Origin: a virus
Virus record (IMG/VR): IMGVR_UViG_3300032053_000025
Location: 24,622 to 88,621 of that record
Direction: 5' to 3' (one strand)
Length of the DNA: 64,000 bases
A model generated the notes under the pieces. That model saw nothing but the letters and a program-made list of their open reading frames with translations, searched no databases and was not told where the DNA came from. The translations under genes and the position numbers were made by a program. Of this stretch, positions 43,823 through 50,671 are shown piece after piece; the stretch's first letter is position 1; the number at the start of each line of letters is the position of its first letter.

Positions 43823-44740
43823 ATACCTATTTAACTAAGTTTAACCCGGATACCGGAAACTCAATAATGCTAAATAGTAAAGTATTTGTCTGTTAGTTTG
43901 AACTCAATTGTAAAATCCTGTAAGAGTATGGTTAAAACCCGATTTTCCATCGGGACCCTAATTTAGTTTATGGTTGTTTTACCAGATTAAACTACCACAC
44001 CTTACGGTGCAGGATATTTAAGAACCGATTACGCGATGCCCTCGGTTCGGGCCTCGAACCCTCTTAACCATAATGGTTTGGGCAATCCCCATATTATGTA
44101 GTGATTACCCTAAAGTTTTAATATCCTTTGTCCGAATATCCACCTGTGGTGGGTTTAAACCAAGGATTTCGTTCTGCAAACCAAGAATCTTTTTCCATGA
44201 AATCTGCCTCCAAATTTAACGGGTTCTTTGGGGAGGACAACCCGTAAGACTCTGCAAATTAACCTAATCTACTCCTTTGGTTAATTATTCCAAAGTATCC
44301 TATTCGATTAAGCCTATCTTTTGACTACTCCCCTTCCTCAGTGGCGACCTGAATAGGAACGGTTCGGGTTTCGTCGGTATAATATTTCCGGCATAAGCCG
44401 GTACTACATCAAGTCCTCAGCCTAAAGAGTAGGCACCCAATTTTCGAGATTGGGGATCAGAACCGGGTTTTGGCAAGACCTGACTTAGGAGGTCCCGTTA
44501 TCTTGCCGAGGTGAGACTAAAAACCACCTTTGCGGTGGCAGAGGATAGTTTTATGGAACCCTTGGAAAGAATCCCTAACTATCCTTGGTTGATTATAACC
44601 CTCTTTATGCTTACCACTTACAAGTGGCAGATAATAAAGAAGGAGCAAATAATTGAGGACATCATACATCTATGAAAGATAGCATATTTGAGGGAATATC
44701 CCTGCCGAAATCTTAGACAATAGACACTCTATATGTCCTC
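43752..44740 (-). ncRNA. large structured non-coding RNA, about 990 nt (GOLLD/ROOL-like class candidate)
   Basis: No open reading frame of useful length on either strand. It has its own promoter (44747-44775) and terminator (43751-43822). GAGGACAT at the 5' end pairs with 44655-44662. Perfect hairpins seen include 43938-43954, 43998-44009 (CACC-GTAA-GGTG on the RNA, a GNRA loop), 44388-44401, 44436-44454 and 44524-44538. Longer stems join 44543-44550 with 44577-44584, and 44220-44225 with 44239-44244. Length, phage setting and hairpin density match the general description of GOLLD and ROOL RNAs. Sequence-level identity was not tested. Confidence 0.7.
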
Positions 44741-44746
44741 ATTATA

Positions 44747-44775
44747 AGTATACCACATGAAACCTTAATTTACAA
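44747..44775 (-). promoter_or_regulatory. promoter of the 1-kb RNA
   Basis: On the minus strand: TTGTAA (44770-44775), 17-base spacer ending TGTGG, TATACT (44747-44752). Predicted start near 44740, exactly where the first paired GAGGACAT begins. Confidence 0.75.
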
Positions 44776-44930
44776 GTATTTTGCCCATTTATTTTCACCA
44801 ATAATAAACCTAAGTGCTATATAAGGTTAGGTGGAAAAGAACACATGGTAGTGAAAAATAGTTTATTTAAATATTACTGATTATTGATGTAAAGTGATTT
44901 TTTTGGCTTGAAAATTGTAGTTTACAAGGA

Positions 44931-45590
44931 TTATCTCTTTAATCTATCAGTTCCCTCCACCGTCACATTCCCCTGCGATTTTGGTAATTCTCCCACATAT
45001 GCACAAGGCCACGGAAGGCCGCAGACAACACAATAACCATGCAATTTTCCTTCTTGTGGGTTATGCTCACCCCCACAACAAGCTCGGTGAGCTATGGTCT
45101 GAGCAGTTCGCTCAATTAAGTTCCCTTGTGATTTCAGGGCGGAGAGTTCGTTGGATAAATCTATAACATTTTTCGCGTTTGCTCTTGCTTCTTTCCACGC
45201 TTCTGTTTCGTCTAATAATCGTTTTACATCTGCAAGCTCCGTATCCTTGGCGGAGAGTTCGGATTGGAGCTCCGCAATCTCATCATGCAACTCATCCACA
45301 ATCCCCACATGAGCAATCAGGGCGGCATCGAGAGATTTGTTCCAACTCTCTTGTTGTGGTGTTAACATTGTTTCTGGCGGTCTAATTTTCTCTTGCGAGG
45401 GCCAGTCCGATGATGCTGATAGGACGGCTTCGGTGAAGGAGAGTAAAATATTTCCATCATCAGATACAATAACCGTCTTATTACCTTTACAAGCTGGACA
45501 AGTTATCTTTGCTGATGATGACACACTCTCTGGGTTATCAATGGTTCCTAATCCCCTACAACTTGGACAAACAATAGGATATGTTCTCAC
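44931..45590 (-). CDS. DnaJ-type zinc-finger/coiled-coil protein, 219 aa
   Basis: GTG at 45590 is preferred because AGAGAGGTGC precedes it; a frame from 45632 would begin at the predicted transcript start. Residues about 8-40 have CPSCRGLGTI and CPACKGNK, DnaJ-type C-x-x-C-x-G-x-G modules. Residues 90-165 are coiled coil (VDELHDEIAELQSELSAKD). The C-terminus has CCGG and CVVCGLPWPC. GC content by eye is clearly above the surroundings, suggesting a recent arrival. Function unknown. Confidence 0.6.
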   Translation of the reverse strand: MRTYPIVCPSCRGLGTIDNPESVSSSAKITCPACKGNKTVIVSDDGNILLSFTEAVLSASSDWPSQEKIRPPETMLTPQQESWNKSLDAALIAHVGIVDELHDEIAELQSELSAKDTELADVKRLLDETEAWKEARANAKNVIDLSNELSALKSQGNLIERTAQTIAHRACCGGEHNPQEGKLHGYCVVCGLPWPCAYVGELPKSQGNVTVEGTDRLKR

Positions 45591-45636
45591 TTCCGCACCT
45601 CTCTTTTTAAATATGGTTAAAATAATCCTCACTTAT

Positions 45637-45665
45637 AGTATAACATAAGTTTACTTAGTTTGCAA
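45637..45665 (-). promoter_or_regulatory. sigma-70-like promoter
   Basis: Minus-strand TTGCAA (45660-45665), 17-base spacer, TATACT (45637-45642). Drives the zinc-finger/coiled-coil gene leftward. Confidence 0.65.
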
Positions 45666-45846
45666 GTTTTGTTCAGAAAAATAATATACCATTAAATCTC
45701 ATTTCTCCAAAATCCCTAGAAATTCATAAACCATCAAAATTTACACACCTTATATATACGCCAATTTATATCTTATTTTTTTCACCCTATTATATAGAAA
45801 ATATGTTATTTGTCTTTATTGATTATTTACCTATGTTACATAATAT

Positions 45847-45969
45847 ACTCTCCCTAGAGGGAGAGTTAATAGTTTAATTAAGGGATCTCTTTAATAGAGA
45901 TCCCTATTAACTCTTTTAGTTATATTATTGAAAAGCATAATATAACTAGGTATTTCTAATCGAAATACC
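45847..45969. repeat. cluster of perfect hairpins
   Basis: In 123 bases: ACTCTCCC/GGGAGAGT (45847-45866, 4-base loop); AGGGATCTCT/AGAGATCCCT (45881-45905, 5-base loop) enclosed by GAGTTAATAG/CTATTAACTC (45863-45913); a 12-bp TAGTTATATTAT stem (45917-45948); and GGTATTTC/GAAATACC (45949-45969). The first hairpin and the enclosing stem share bases, so they exclude each other. Confidence 0.85.
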
Positions 45970-46124
45970 ACTTCTAGCTTTTTAAAATTATATAAATAAA
46001 AACAAGTAAAGATTTAATAATGGAGATAATAAAGTAGATGATATTAAAGTGATAATAAGCGTCGGCCTCAAAGCTGAATAAACCCAATATAATTTATGGG
46101 TGCCTTCCAGGATTAGAACAGGTA

Positions 46125-46152
46125 CCTGCTAAATCCAACCTACCCGGGGTAG
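46125..46152. repeat. 28-base related element, copy A
   Basis: Aligns without gaps to 46992-47019 at 21 of 28 positions; the shared core is TGCTAAA and GGGGTAG. It lies in a palindrome-rich patch (CAGGTACCTG at 46119-46128, CTACCCGGGGTAG at 46140-46152). Confidence 0.5.
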
Positions 46153-46984
46153 CTACTATCATTTCATACAATTCTATGTATAATAATCTACAACAATGAA
46201 GCTATTAATAAGCTTAATCAACTCATACTAATTTAGTATTAATTAGGAGTTTAATAGTAATTGAGCTTGATAAAGAATAAATACATAACAAAATTGATAA
46301 GTTAATGTATTGTTGGGTAATTACTGAATAGTACTTATTAGTAATTAACCGGTAATTAAAATACCATATTGTAGATTCCACGGAATGGTTTGATATAGGT
46401 TGATAAGGTTTGAATAAATAGTGATAATAAAATCAAATAAAGCATAAAATAACCCAAATGCCCAAATTAAGGCATAGGATAGGCAAGGTTGCATTATTAT
46501 TAAAAAGAGTATGGATATGGCTTAAAATAATTTAAATGGCAAGGACAAGCCTTAGAACGATAATTTGAGGCATTGTAGTAACCATAATTAAAGTTTGGCA
46601 TAGGAATTCCAGGAAGTATAATAATTAAGATTAGATTAAATAGCATAATTAATTGTCAGATAGATCAATAATCATAATAAAATGAGCAATTAATTGGAGA
46701 AAATAATGTAAAGGATGTTAAAGATTGCATAAGGATGGTAAGTAAAAGTAGATAAAAGTAAAGAATGTTAAGGTTAGCATATTGGTAGGGAAAGGATAGG
46801 ATAATATACACCATAAATAAGGCTATAAAATAGATTAAATACTGTAAGAGGCGGAGTCTTGCAAGGTTGGAAAATTTAAAGTAGAATATGAGTATGGAAT
46901 GAGTATGGTAAGGTTGGATAAATGCCGATAATTGGATGATTATTCATCGATAGAGTATAACCGTGGTATGTATTTTGAGGCAGA

Positions 46985-47019
46985 TCGGCGGGCTTGCTAA
47001 AACGGACCCGCCGGGGGTA
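46985..47019. repeat. GC-rich hairpin containing related element, copy B
   Basis: CGGCGGG (46985-46991) pairs with CCCGCCG (47006-47012) around a 14-base loop, a strong GC stem in AT-rich surroundings. Element copy B spans 46992-47019. Confidence 0.6.
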
Positions 47020-47333
47020 GGGTATAGGTAAACTATTGCAGTATAACATAATAGAGTCTTATAATCTAATAGAGATTATAATACAAACATGACTTTTTTC
47101 CACCACCATTTTTTAATGCAAATGATTGATAAATTATACCTATAAATTACAATAGTAAGTATGTTTTATACTCACTATTTAAGCATAAGTAAGTAGATAA
47201 ACTACTTACTTTTTAAGCATAGTTTGCCCCGTTTACTACTCATTAATAGAGGATATTATACCTGTATAATTAATGTTTCTAATCAATCTATTTAATGTTA
47301 TTTATTGTGATATTTTAGGTTAGTTATAACAAT

Positions 47334-47449
47334 AAAAAAGCCTAAGTAATTAAACTTAGGCTTTCTTTTGACTCTGTAAAGGGGAAGGTTAACGCTCATT
47401 TTATGGTTGAGTAACCAGTTATTTTAGTCTGATACTTCCTATCCTTTAC
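47334..47449 (-). ncRNA. small structured RNA of about 115 nt
   Basis: Own promoter at 47456-47484 and own terminator at 47337-47364. On the RNA, CTGTAAAGG near the 5' end pairs with CCTTTACAG just before the terminator. Adjacent GGAAG/CTTCC extends the helix, and TGGTT-ACTC-AACCA forms an inner hairpin. No translatable frame. A trans-acting regulator or RNA-polymerase-binding RNA is possible; no known family was recognised. Confidence 0.65.
47337..47364. terminator. bidirectional intrinsic terminator
   Basis: 11-bp stem AAAGCCTAAGT/ACTTAGGCTTT with loop AATTAA. T-runs on both strands: TTTTTT on the minus side and CTTTT on the plus side. It ends the small RNA and any read-through from the two minus-strand genes. 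Confidence 0.85.
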
Positions 47450-47455
47450 AGTTAA

Positions 47456-47484
47456 AGTATACATCATACTTTACTATTTGTCAA
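47456..47484 (-). promoter_or_regulatory. promoter of the small RNA
   Basis: Minus strand TTGACA (47479-47484), 17-base spacer, TATACT (47456-47461). Predicted start near 47449. Confidence 0.75.
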
Positions 47485-47537
47485 GAAAATAACCAACTTT
47501 TCTTAGGCTTACCAATTAGATACTATTAGGCCTCTTA

Positions 47538-47804
47538 TTATCTATTACACCTAGGAATAAATGCTTTTACTCTTGCATGCCTGTATACTTGACTATAACC
47601 ATGCAAATACGCGTCTTCATGAGCCTTAGTACTATTAGGATAAATTTTGCCGTTCAATTCCCCGAATTGATAAACTGTTTTATTATGCAACTTACGCGGA
47701 ATAAATACCGATAGTTCCGCTTGGCCGTCAGGTAAACACCCAGTTGTACTACTTACGCTCCATTTACCTTGTGTTACTATTATGCTTGAATTATAGGGGA
47801 TCAT
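47538..47804 (-). CDS. hypothetical protein, 88 aa
   Basis: AGAGGAGGTGC before ATG. Ser/Thr-rich beta N-terminus, then HEDAYLHGYSQVYRHARVKAF, a basic His/Tyr-rich stretch. Early-type gene running leftward from the hub with the 57-aa gene upstream. Unassigned. Confidence 0.55.
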   Translation of the reverse strand: MIPYNSSIIVTQGKWSVSSTTGCLPDGQAELSVFIPRKLHNKTVYQFGELNGKIYPNSTKAHEDAYLHGYSQVYRHARVKAFIPRCNR

Positions 47805-47855
47805 TTTAGCACCTCCTCTTATTGAATAGTTATTAATAAATTTTCGATCCTCCTG

Positions 47856-48029
47856 TTAAATTAGCCCTGCTATTCTTGCATTAGTCAAGTCAATTAATTC
47901 TTGATCTGTAATAAGTTTCATCATGTAAGATTTTTCAATAGTAATCTTACGGTGACAAATTGCCCATAAAACCAACTTATGTTGTAATCGTTCAACGCTC
48001 AAATTTTCTAAGATATTATTTTGAACCAT
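47856..48029 (-). CDS. small hypothetical protein, 57 aa
   Basis: ATG at 48029 follows AAGGGAGGCTTAAA; ends at TAA 47856-47858. Helical, with one Trp and one Cys. First gene behind the leftward promoter at 48078-48105. Confidence 0.6.
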   Translation of the reverse strand: MVQNNILENLSVERLQHKLVLWAICHRKITIEKSYMMKLITDQELIDLTNARIAGLI

Positions 48030-48077
48030 TTTAAGCCTCCCTTTTTTCCTTCGGTTGCTTTTACCTTCTACAATTAA

Positions 48078-48105
48078 AGTATACCCTATTTTTTCTATTT
48101 GTCAA
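48078..48105 (-). promoter_or_regulatory. leftward promoter
   Basis: Minus strand TTGACA (48100-48105), 16-base spacer, TATACT (48078-48083). The 35 bases 48072-48106 are identical, inverted, to 50643-50677. Confidence 0.75.
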
Positions 48106-48167
48106 GCTTAAAATTAATAATAATTCCATTATTTTTGTAAACTTATAAACAAGGTTGCTATTTTACC

Positions 48168-48196
48168 TTGACATTTCAGAAATTCTCTGTTATACT
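48168..48196 (+). promoter_or_regulatory. rightward promoter with tandem 8-mer downstream
   Basis: TTGACA (48168-48173), 17-base spacer, TATACT (48191-48196). Two adjacent TTGTGCAA copies lie at 48215-48230, inside the early transcribed region, possibly an operator. No convincing gene lies between here and the next promoter. Confidence 0.65.
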
Positions 48197-48351
48197 CAAG
48201 CTACAGTAAGCACCTTGTGCAATTGTGCAAAATACACTTTAAAAAATATTTTAAGAAGTATGAGGATATTGAAAACATCCCTATATAGAAACATAAAAAT
48301 TGGCAATGGAATTTTGATTATATGCTTAAACAATAAATTACAAATATTTTC

Positions 48352-48380
48352 TTGACAAAATTGAAAATGCAGGTTATACT
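48352..48380 (+). promoter_or_regulatory. rightward promoter of the right arm
   Basis: TTGACA (48352-48357), 17-base spacer, TATACT (48375-48380), 22 bases before the first right-arm ATG. Confidence 0.8.
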
Positions 48381-48401
48381 TTAAACACAAGGAGGAATAA
48401 A

Positions 48402-48632
48402 ATGGATATAAAAGAATTACAGAAAATCATCCCTGAAGCGCAAACAGTAAAAGATAATTTTGGCGGAGATTATTATTTTATCCCCGCTGAGATATTGAGC
48501 AAGCGGAAAGCTTGGAATAAATATTCAAAACTTGGTTTTATTCCTTGTTTAAATAGGCAATATTTGCAAAAAGGAAATATATATCTATACAATAATACTC
48601 TAAAGAATTACTTGGTTATTAACATTTCTTAA
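48402..48632 (+). CDS. hypothetical protein, 76 aa
   Basis: AAGGAGGAATAAA before ATG and directly behind a consensus promoter, so probably an early, strongly expressed gene. Basic alpha/beta protein with IPAEILSKRKAWNKYSKLGF. No family recognised. Confidence 0.65.
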   Translation: MDIKELQKIIPEAQTVKDNFGGDYYFIPAEILSKRKAWNKYSKLGFIPCLNRQYLQKGNIYLYNNTLKNYLVINIS

Positions 48633-48642
48633 AAGGAGGCTT

Positions 48643-48828
48643 ATGTATATCAAAATGATTATATCTATTGCAGGTGGCAAGATCAGAGCGGTCAAAAAGT
48701 TTCGAGATGGCCAAGGTATAGCAGTATTATTTAAGGAGTCTTCCGGCAATGTTGCAGTAATGACTAAACAAGGGAAAATAAAATTTTGTAATATTAACCA
48801 AGCAAATATGTTTTTAAGGAGGCTATAA
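48643..48828 (+). CDS. hypothetical protein, 61 aa
   Basis: AAAGGAGG before ATG. Small basic beta protein (GGKIRAVKKFRDGQGIAVLF). One base separates its stop from the next gene's ATG. Function unknown. Confidence 0.6.
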   Translation: MYIKMIISIAGGKIRAVKKFRDGQGIAVLFKESSGNVAVMTKQGKIKFCNINQANMFLRRL

Positions 48829-48829
48829 A

Positions 48830-49048
48830 ATGAAACAATGTAAACTATCACAAGAAACCCAGGCAATTTTAACCGCAATTTTGATCGAAATTGAGCATGT
48901 AAGAAACCAGGCCAACGAACGCCAGGACTTCCCACCTTCAGATTATCCTTACCGGCCTTGTCAAGCAATCATCGCCGGCCATCTAGGTTTTGAAAACCGG
49001 AACGAATGGCATACCACCGAATTTTTAGGATTTGAGGCTAAATTATAA
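48830..49048 (+). CDS. hypothetical protein, 72 aa
   Basis: AAGGAGGCTATAAA before ATG. Helical N-terminus (LSQETQAILTAILIEIEHVR), then a Pro/Tyr-rich turn and GHLGFENRNEWHTTEFLGF. Last gene before the structured RNA region at 49.1 kb. Confidence 0.6.
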   Translation: MKQCKLSQETQAILTAILIEIEHVRNQANERQDFPPSDYPYRPCQAIIAGHLGFENRNEWHTTEFLGFEAKL

Positions 49049-49059
49049 AACAAATCTCC

Positions 49060-49088
49060 TTGACAAAATAACATCTATATGCTATACT
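49060..49088 (+). promoter_or_regulatory. promoter of the 49.1-kb RNA
   Basis: TTGACA (49060-49065), 17-base spacer, TATACT (49083-49088). Confidence 0.75.
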
Positions 49089-49094
49089 TCAAAT

Positions 49095-49280
49095 GTATAA
49101 TGTAACAAACCTTAGTAAGCCTGTTAGTCAGGCGGGAGGTAATTATGCAAAGGAAAGTATAAAGCTCTTATTTTACCGGCAGCCGGGAGTTAAGCATTAA
49201 TAACAGATAAATCTTGTGCGGAGCCTTTAAGGGTGATGATAGACAAGATATTGATCTAAGCCTATACTCCCGGCCTTTTT
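49095..49280 (+). ncRNA. terminated structured RNA, about 185 nt, with a five-codon frame
   Basis: Begins after a consensus promoter. Contains GCCTG-TTAGT-CAGGC (49119-49133). A GGGAGGT follows, in front of a five-codon ATG frame (49145-49162). GCCGGGAGT (49182-49190) pairs with ACTCCCGGC (49266-49274), followed by CTTTTT. Inside that stem, ATCTTGT/ACAAGAT (49211-49217 and 49243-49249) pair. The layout fits either a small regulatory RNA or an attenuator with leader peptide for the genes to the right. Confidence 0.6.
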
Positions 49281-49283
49281 AAA

Positions 49284-49412
49284 TTAAGGATATTATTTAT
49301 AGGGAATTGTGGCGTGGTAGCCTGTCTTCCTGGTGGAATAGAAACTGTTCAATTCAGTTTCGAGGTGCAATGACCAGTTGCCTTTCCTTCTATAATTGGG
49401 GATATAAATAGG
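49284..49412 (+). promoter_or_regulatory. structured leader before the 49.4-kb gene
   Basis: TATTTATA (about 49283-49290) can pair with TATAAATA (about 49402-49409), with AATT/AATT inside. AAACTG-TTCAATT-CAGTTT and GCAA-TGACCAG-TTGC form inner hairpins. No frame of interest. Could be a riboregulator; it is not a normal tRNA. Confidence 0.35.
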
Positions 49413-49419
49413 GGGGTTA

Positions 49420-49731
49420 ATGATGGAACGAAGAAAAAGGAAAAAATCAATATTTACACCTAATGATTTTGTAATGATTAAACAACGCGAGCTAGATAAA
49501 ATGGAAATTAAACGTACTAAAGATCAGCAATCTATATCTAAGGAATTTATAATAAGTTTAGATAAAAGCCCTATAGTAAAATTGGCTTATATGAGAATGT
49601 GCTTAGACTTTTCTTTGCCTATACCAGTTAATCGATGGGTTGAATTTGTAGATTTATTGGTATTGATTAGGCAGAAAATAATTGATCATCATTTACAATC
49701 GCAAATGAAAGATGTTTTTCAAACCGTTTAA
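49420..49731 (+). CDS. basic hypothetical protein, 103 aa
   Basis: GGGGGG before two adjacent ATGs (49420 and 49423). Very basic N-terminus (MMERRKRKKSIF), helical middle (FVMIKQRELDKMEIKRT) and a Leu-rich end. Possibly binds nucleic acid. Unassigned. Confidence 0.6.
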   Translation: MMERRKRKKSIFTPNDFVMIKQRELDKMEIKRTKDQQSISKEFIISLDKSPIVKLAYMRMCLDFSLPIPVNRWVEFVDLLVLIRQKIIDHHLQSQMKDVFQTV

Positions 49732-49745
49732 CTAAGGAGGCTCAA

Positions 49746-50392
49746 ATGAAAAAATATGAATTATTAAAAAATGACAGTATTGAAGTTAATGGAAAAAAGT
49801 TATTCGGATTAAAGCTTTAATTTCTTTTGGCTTTGTTGCAAAGGGAGACTTAGGGGGTTATATTGAATCCGAAAACAATTTAACACAATACGGTGGGGCT
49901 TGGGTGTCCGGTGAGGCTTCGGTGTACGGTAATGCTTCGGTGTCCGGTGAGGCTTCGGTGTACGGTAATGCTTCGGTGTCCGGTAAGGCTTCGGTGTACG
50001 GTAAGGTTCGGGTGTACGGTGAGGCTTGGGTGTTATTTGGCTATATAAACGGAAAATTTACTCTCAAATATTCTTTAGCTATGCAATTGGGATTATGTTT
50101 TGTTAATGAAAAAGTAATATTGTATAAAAGAGTAAACAAAATATCCAAAGGAAAATATAGCTCGTGCCATGATAGGAATTTTGTTTATGAAGATGGTAAG
50201 GTTGCTATTGCTAAGAATCCCGATATATCAGATGCTTCTTGTGCTTCCGGTTTGCATTTATCATTAGCATTATATTGGGAATTGGGGGATACTTTAATTG
50301 CATGCGAAGTGAAAGAAGAAGATGTAATAACAATTCAACAAGGAAAAGTAAGATGTAAAAAATGCAAAGTAATTGGAGAAGTTACTTTTTAA
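49746..50392 (+). CDS. hexapeptide-type repeat protein read through a -1 frameshift (DUF7666-like C-terminus)
   Basis: AAGGAGG precedes ATG 49746. The first frame (MKKYELLKNDSIEVNGKK) stops at TAA 49818-49820. The rest, in the -1 frame, reads RIKALISFGFVAKGDLGGYI onward, and the family is normally continuous across this point. The join lies at A-AAA-AAG (about 49792-49798), in frame for -1 slippage as in dnaX. One missing C near 49805 would explain it equally well. Then come eight 6-residue repeats (A-S-V-x-G-x), a left-handed beta-helix type, and a C-terminal domain with CASGLHLS and CKKCKV. Confidence 0.65.
49899..50042 (+). repeat. tandem 18-base coding repeats
   Basis: Eight copies of an 18-base unit close to GCTTCGGTGTNCGGTNAN, with alternate copies more alike (36-base period). 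Near-identity suggests recent slippage or unequal exchange. Confidence 0.9.
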
Positions 50393-50420
50393 GTATTACT
50401 CAAACAAGGAGGACAAAACA

Positions 50421-50588
50421 ATGAAATATGACATTCTGTTATCTGATTTAAAAAGCAAAGCCAAGAAAAGAGTGATGGAACAAATTAAAACTGAAAGGGA
50501 GCAGTTAGTTTGTCCTACATTATTGGGAGCCAAAATTGTAATTGGCATGACGTGTGAGCCTTATGATTTTCTATATTTGAAAGGATAA
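50421..50588 (+). CDS. hypothetical protein, 55 aa
   Basis: ATG at 50421 with AAGGAGG; the earlier in-frame ATG lies inside the preceding gene. Basic helical N-terminus (LSDLKSKAKKRVMEQIKTE) and a hydrophobic end. Unassigned. Confidence 0.6.
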   Translation: MKYDILLSDLKSKAKKRVMEQIKTEREQLVCPTLLGAKIVIGMTCEPYDFLYLKG

Positions 50589-50643
50589 CATGAAAAAATT
50601 ATACTGTATAAGAAATAATAACAGAATAATTATTAAAACTGCC

Positions 50644-50671
50644 TTGACAAATAGAAAAAATAGGGTATACT
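50644..50671 (+). promoter_or_regulatory. rightward promoter
   Basis: TTGACA (50644-50649), 16-base spacer, TATACT (50666-50671). Same 35-base sequence as the inverted promoter at 48072-48106. The leader downstream has a small GGAC/GTCC hairpin (about 50687-50704). Confidence 0.8.

Larger units (their letters stand above)
45666..47333. other. 1.67-kb gene-free region, origin candidate
   Basis: No open reading frame with a ribosome binding site was found. From left to right it holds a G-poor stretch (to about 45840), the hairpin cluster (45847-45969), a structured patch near 46065-46155, a C-poor tract full of TAA/TAG (about 46170-46980), and a GC-rich hairpin at 46985-47012. Promoters on its edges point away from it to the left, and further right to the right. 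Replication origin or regulatory hub inferred. Confidence 0.5.

Noticed and set aside
46065-46170. tRNA gene in the palindrome-rich patch
   Set aside because: Hairpins exist but neither strand gives a cloverleaf or T-arm at a valid distance.
48155-48355. 66-residue plus-strand frame across the 48.2-kb promoter
   Set aside because: It runs through a consensus promoter, has no ribosome binding site, and ends in the next promoter.
49290-49395. tRNA gene in the 49.3-kb leader
   Set aside because: One hairpin has a T-loop-like sequence, but no acceptor, D or anticodon arms can be paired around it.
49899-50042. Regular repeats considered as a CRISPR array
   Set aside because: Units are contiguous 18-mers without spacers and encode a hexapeptide-repeat protein.
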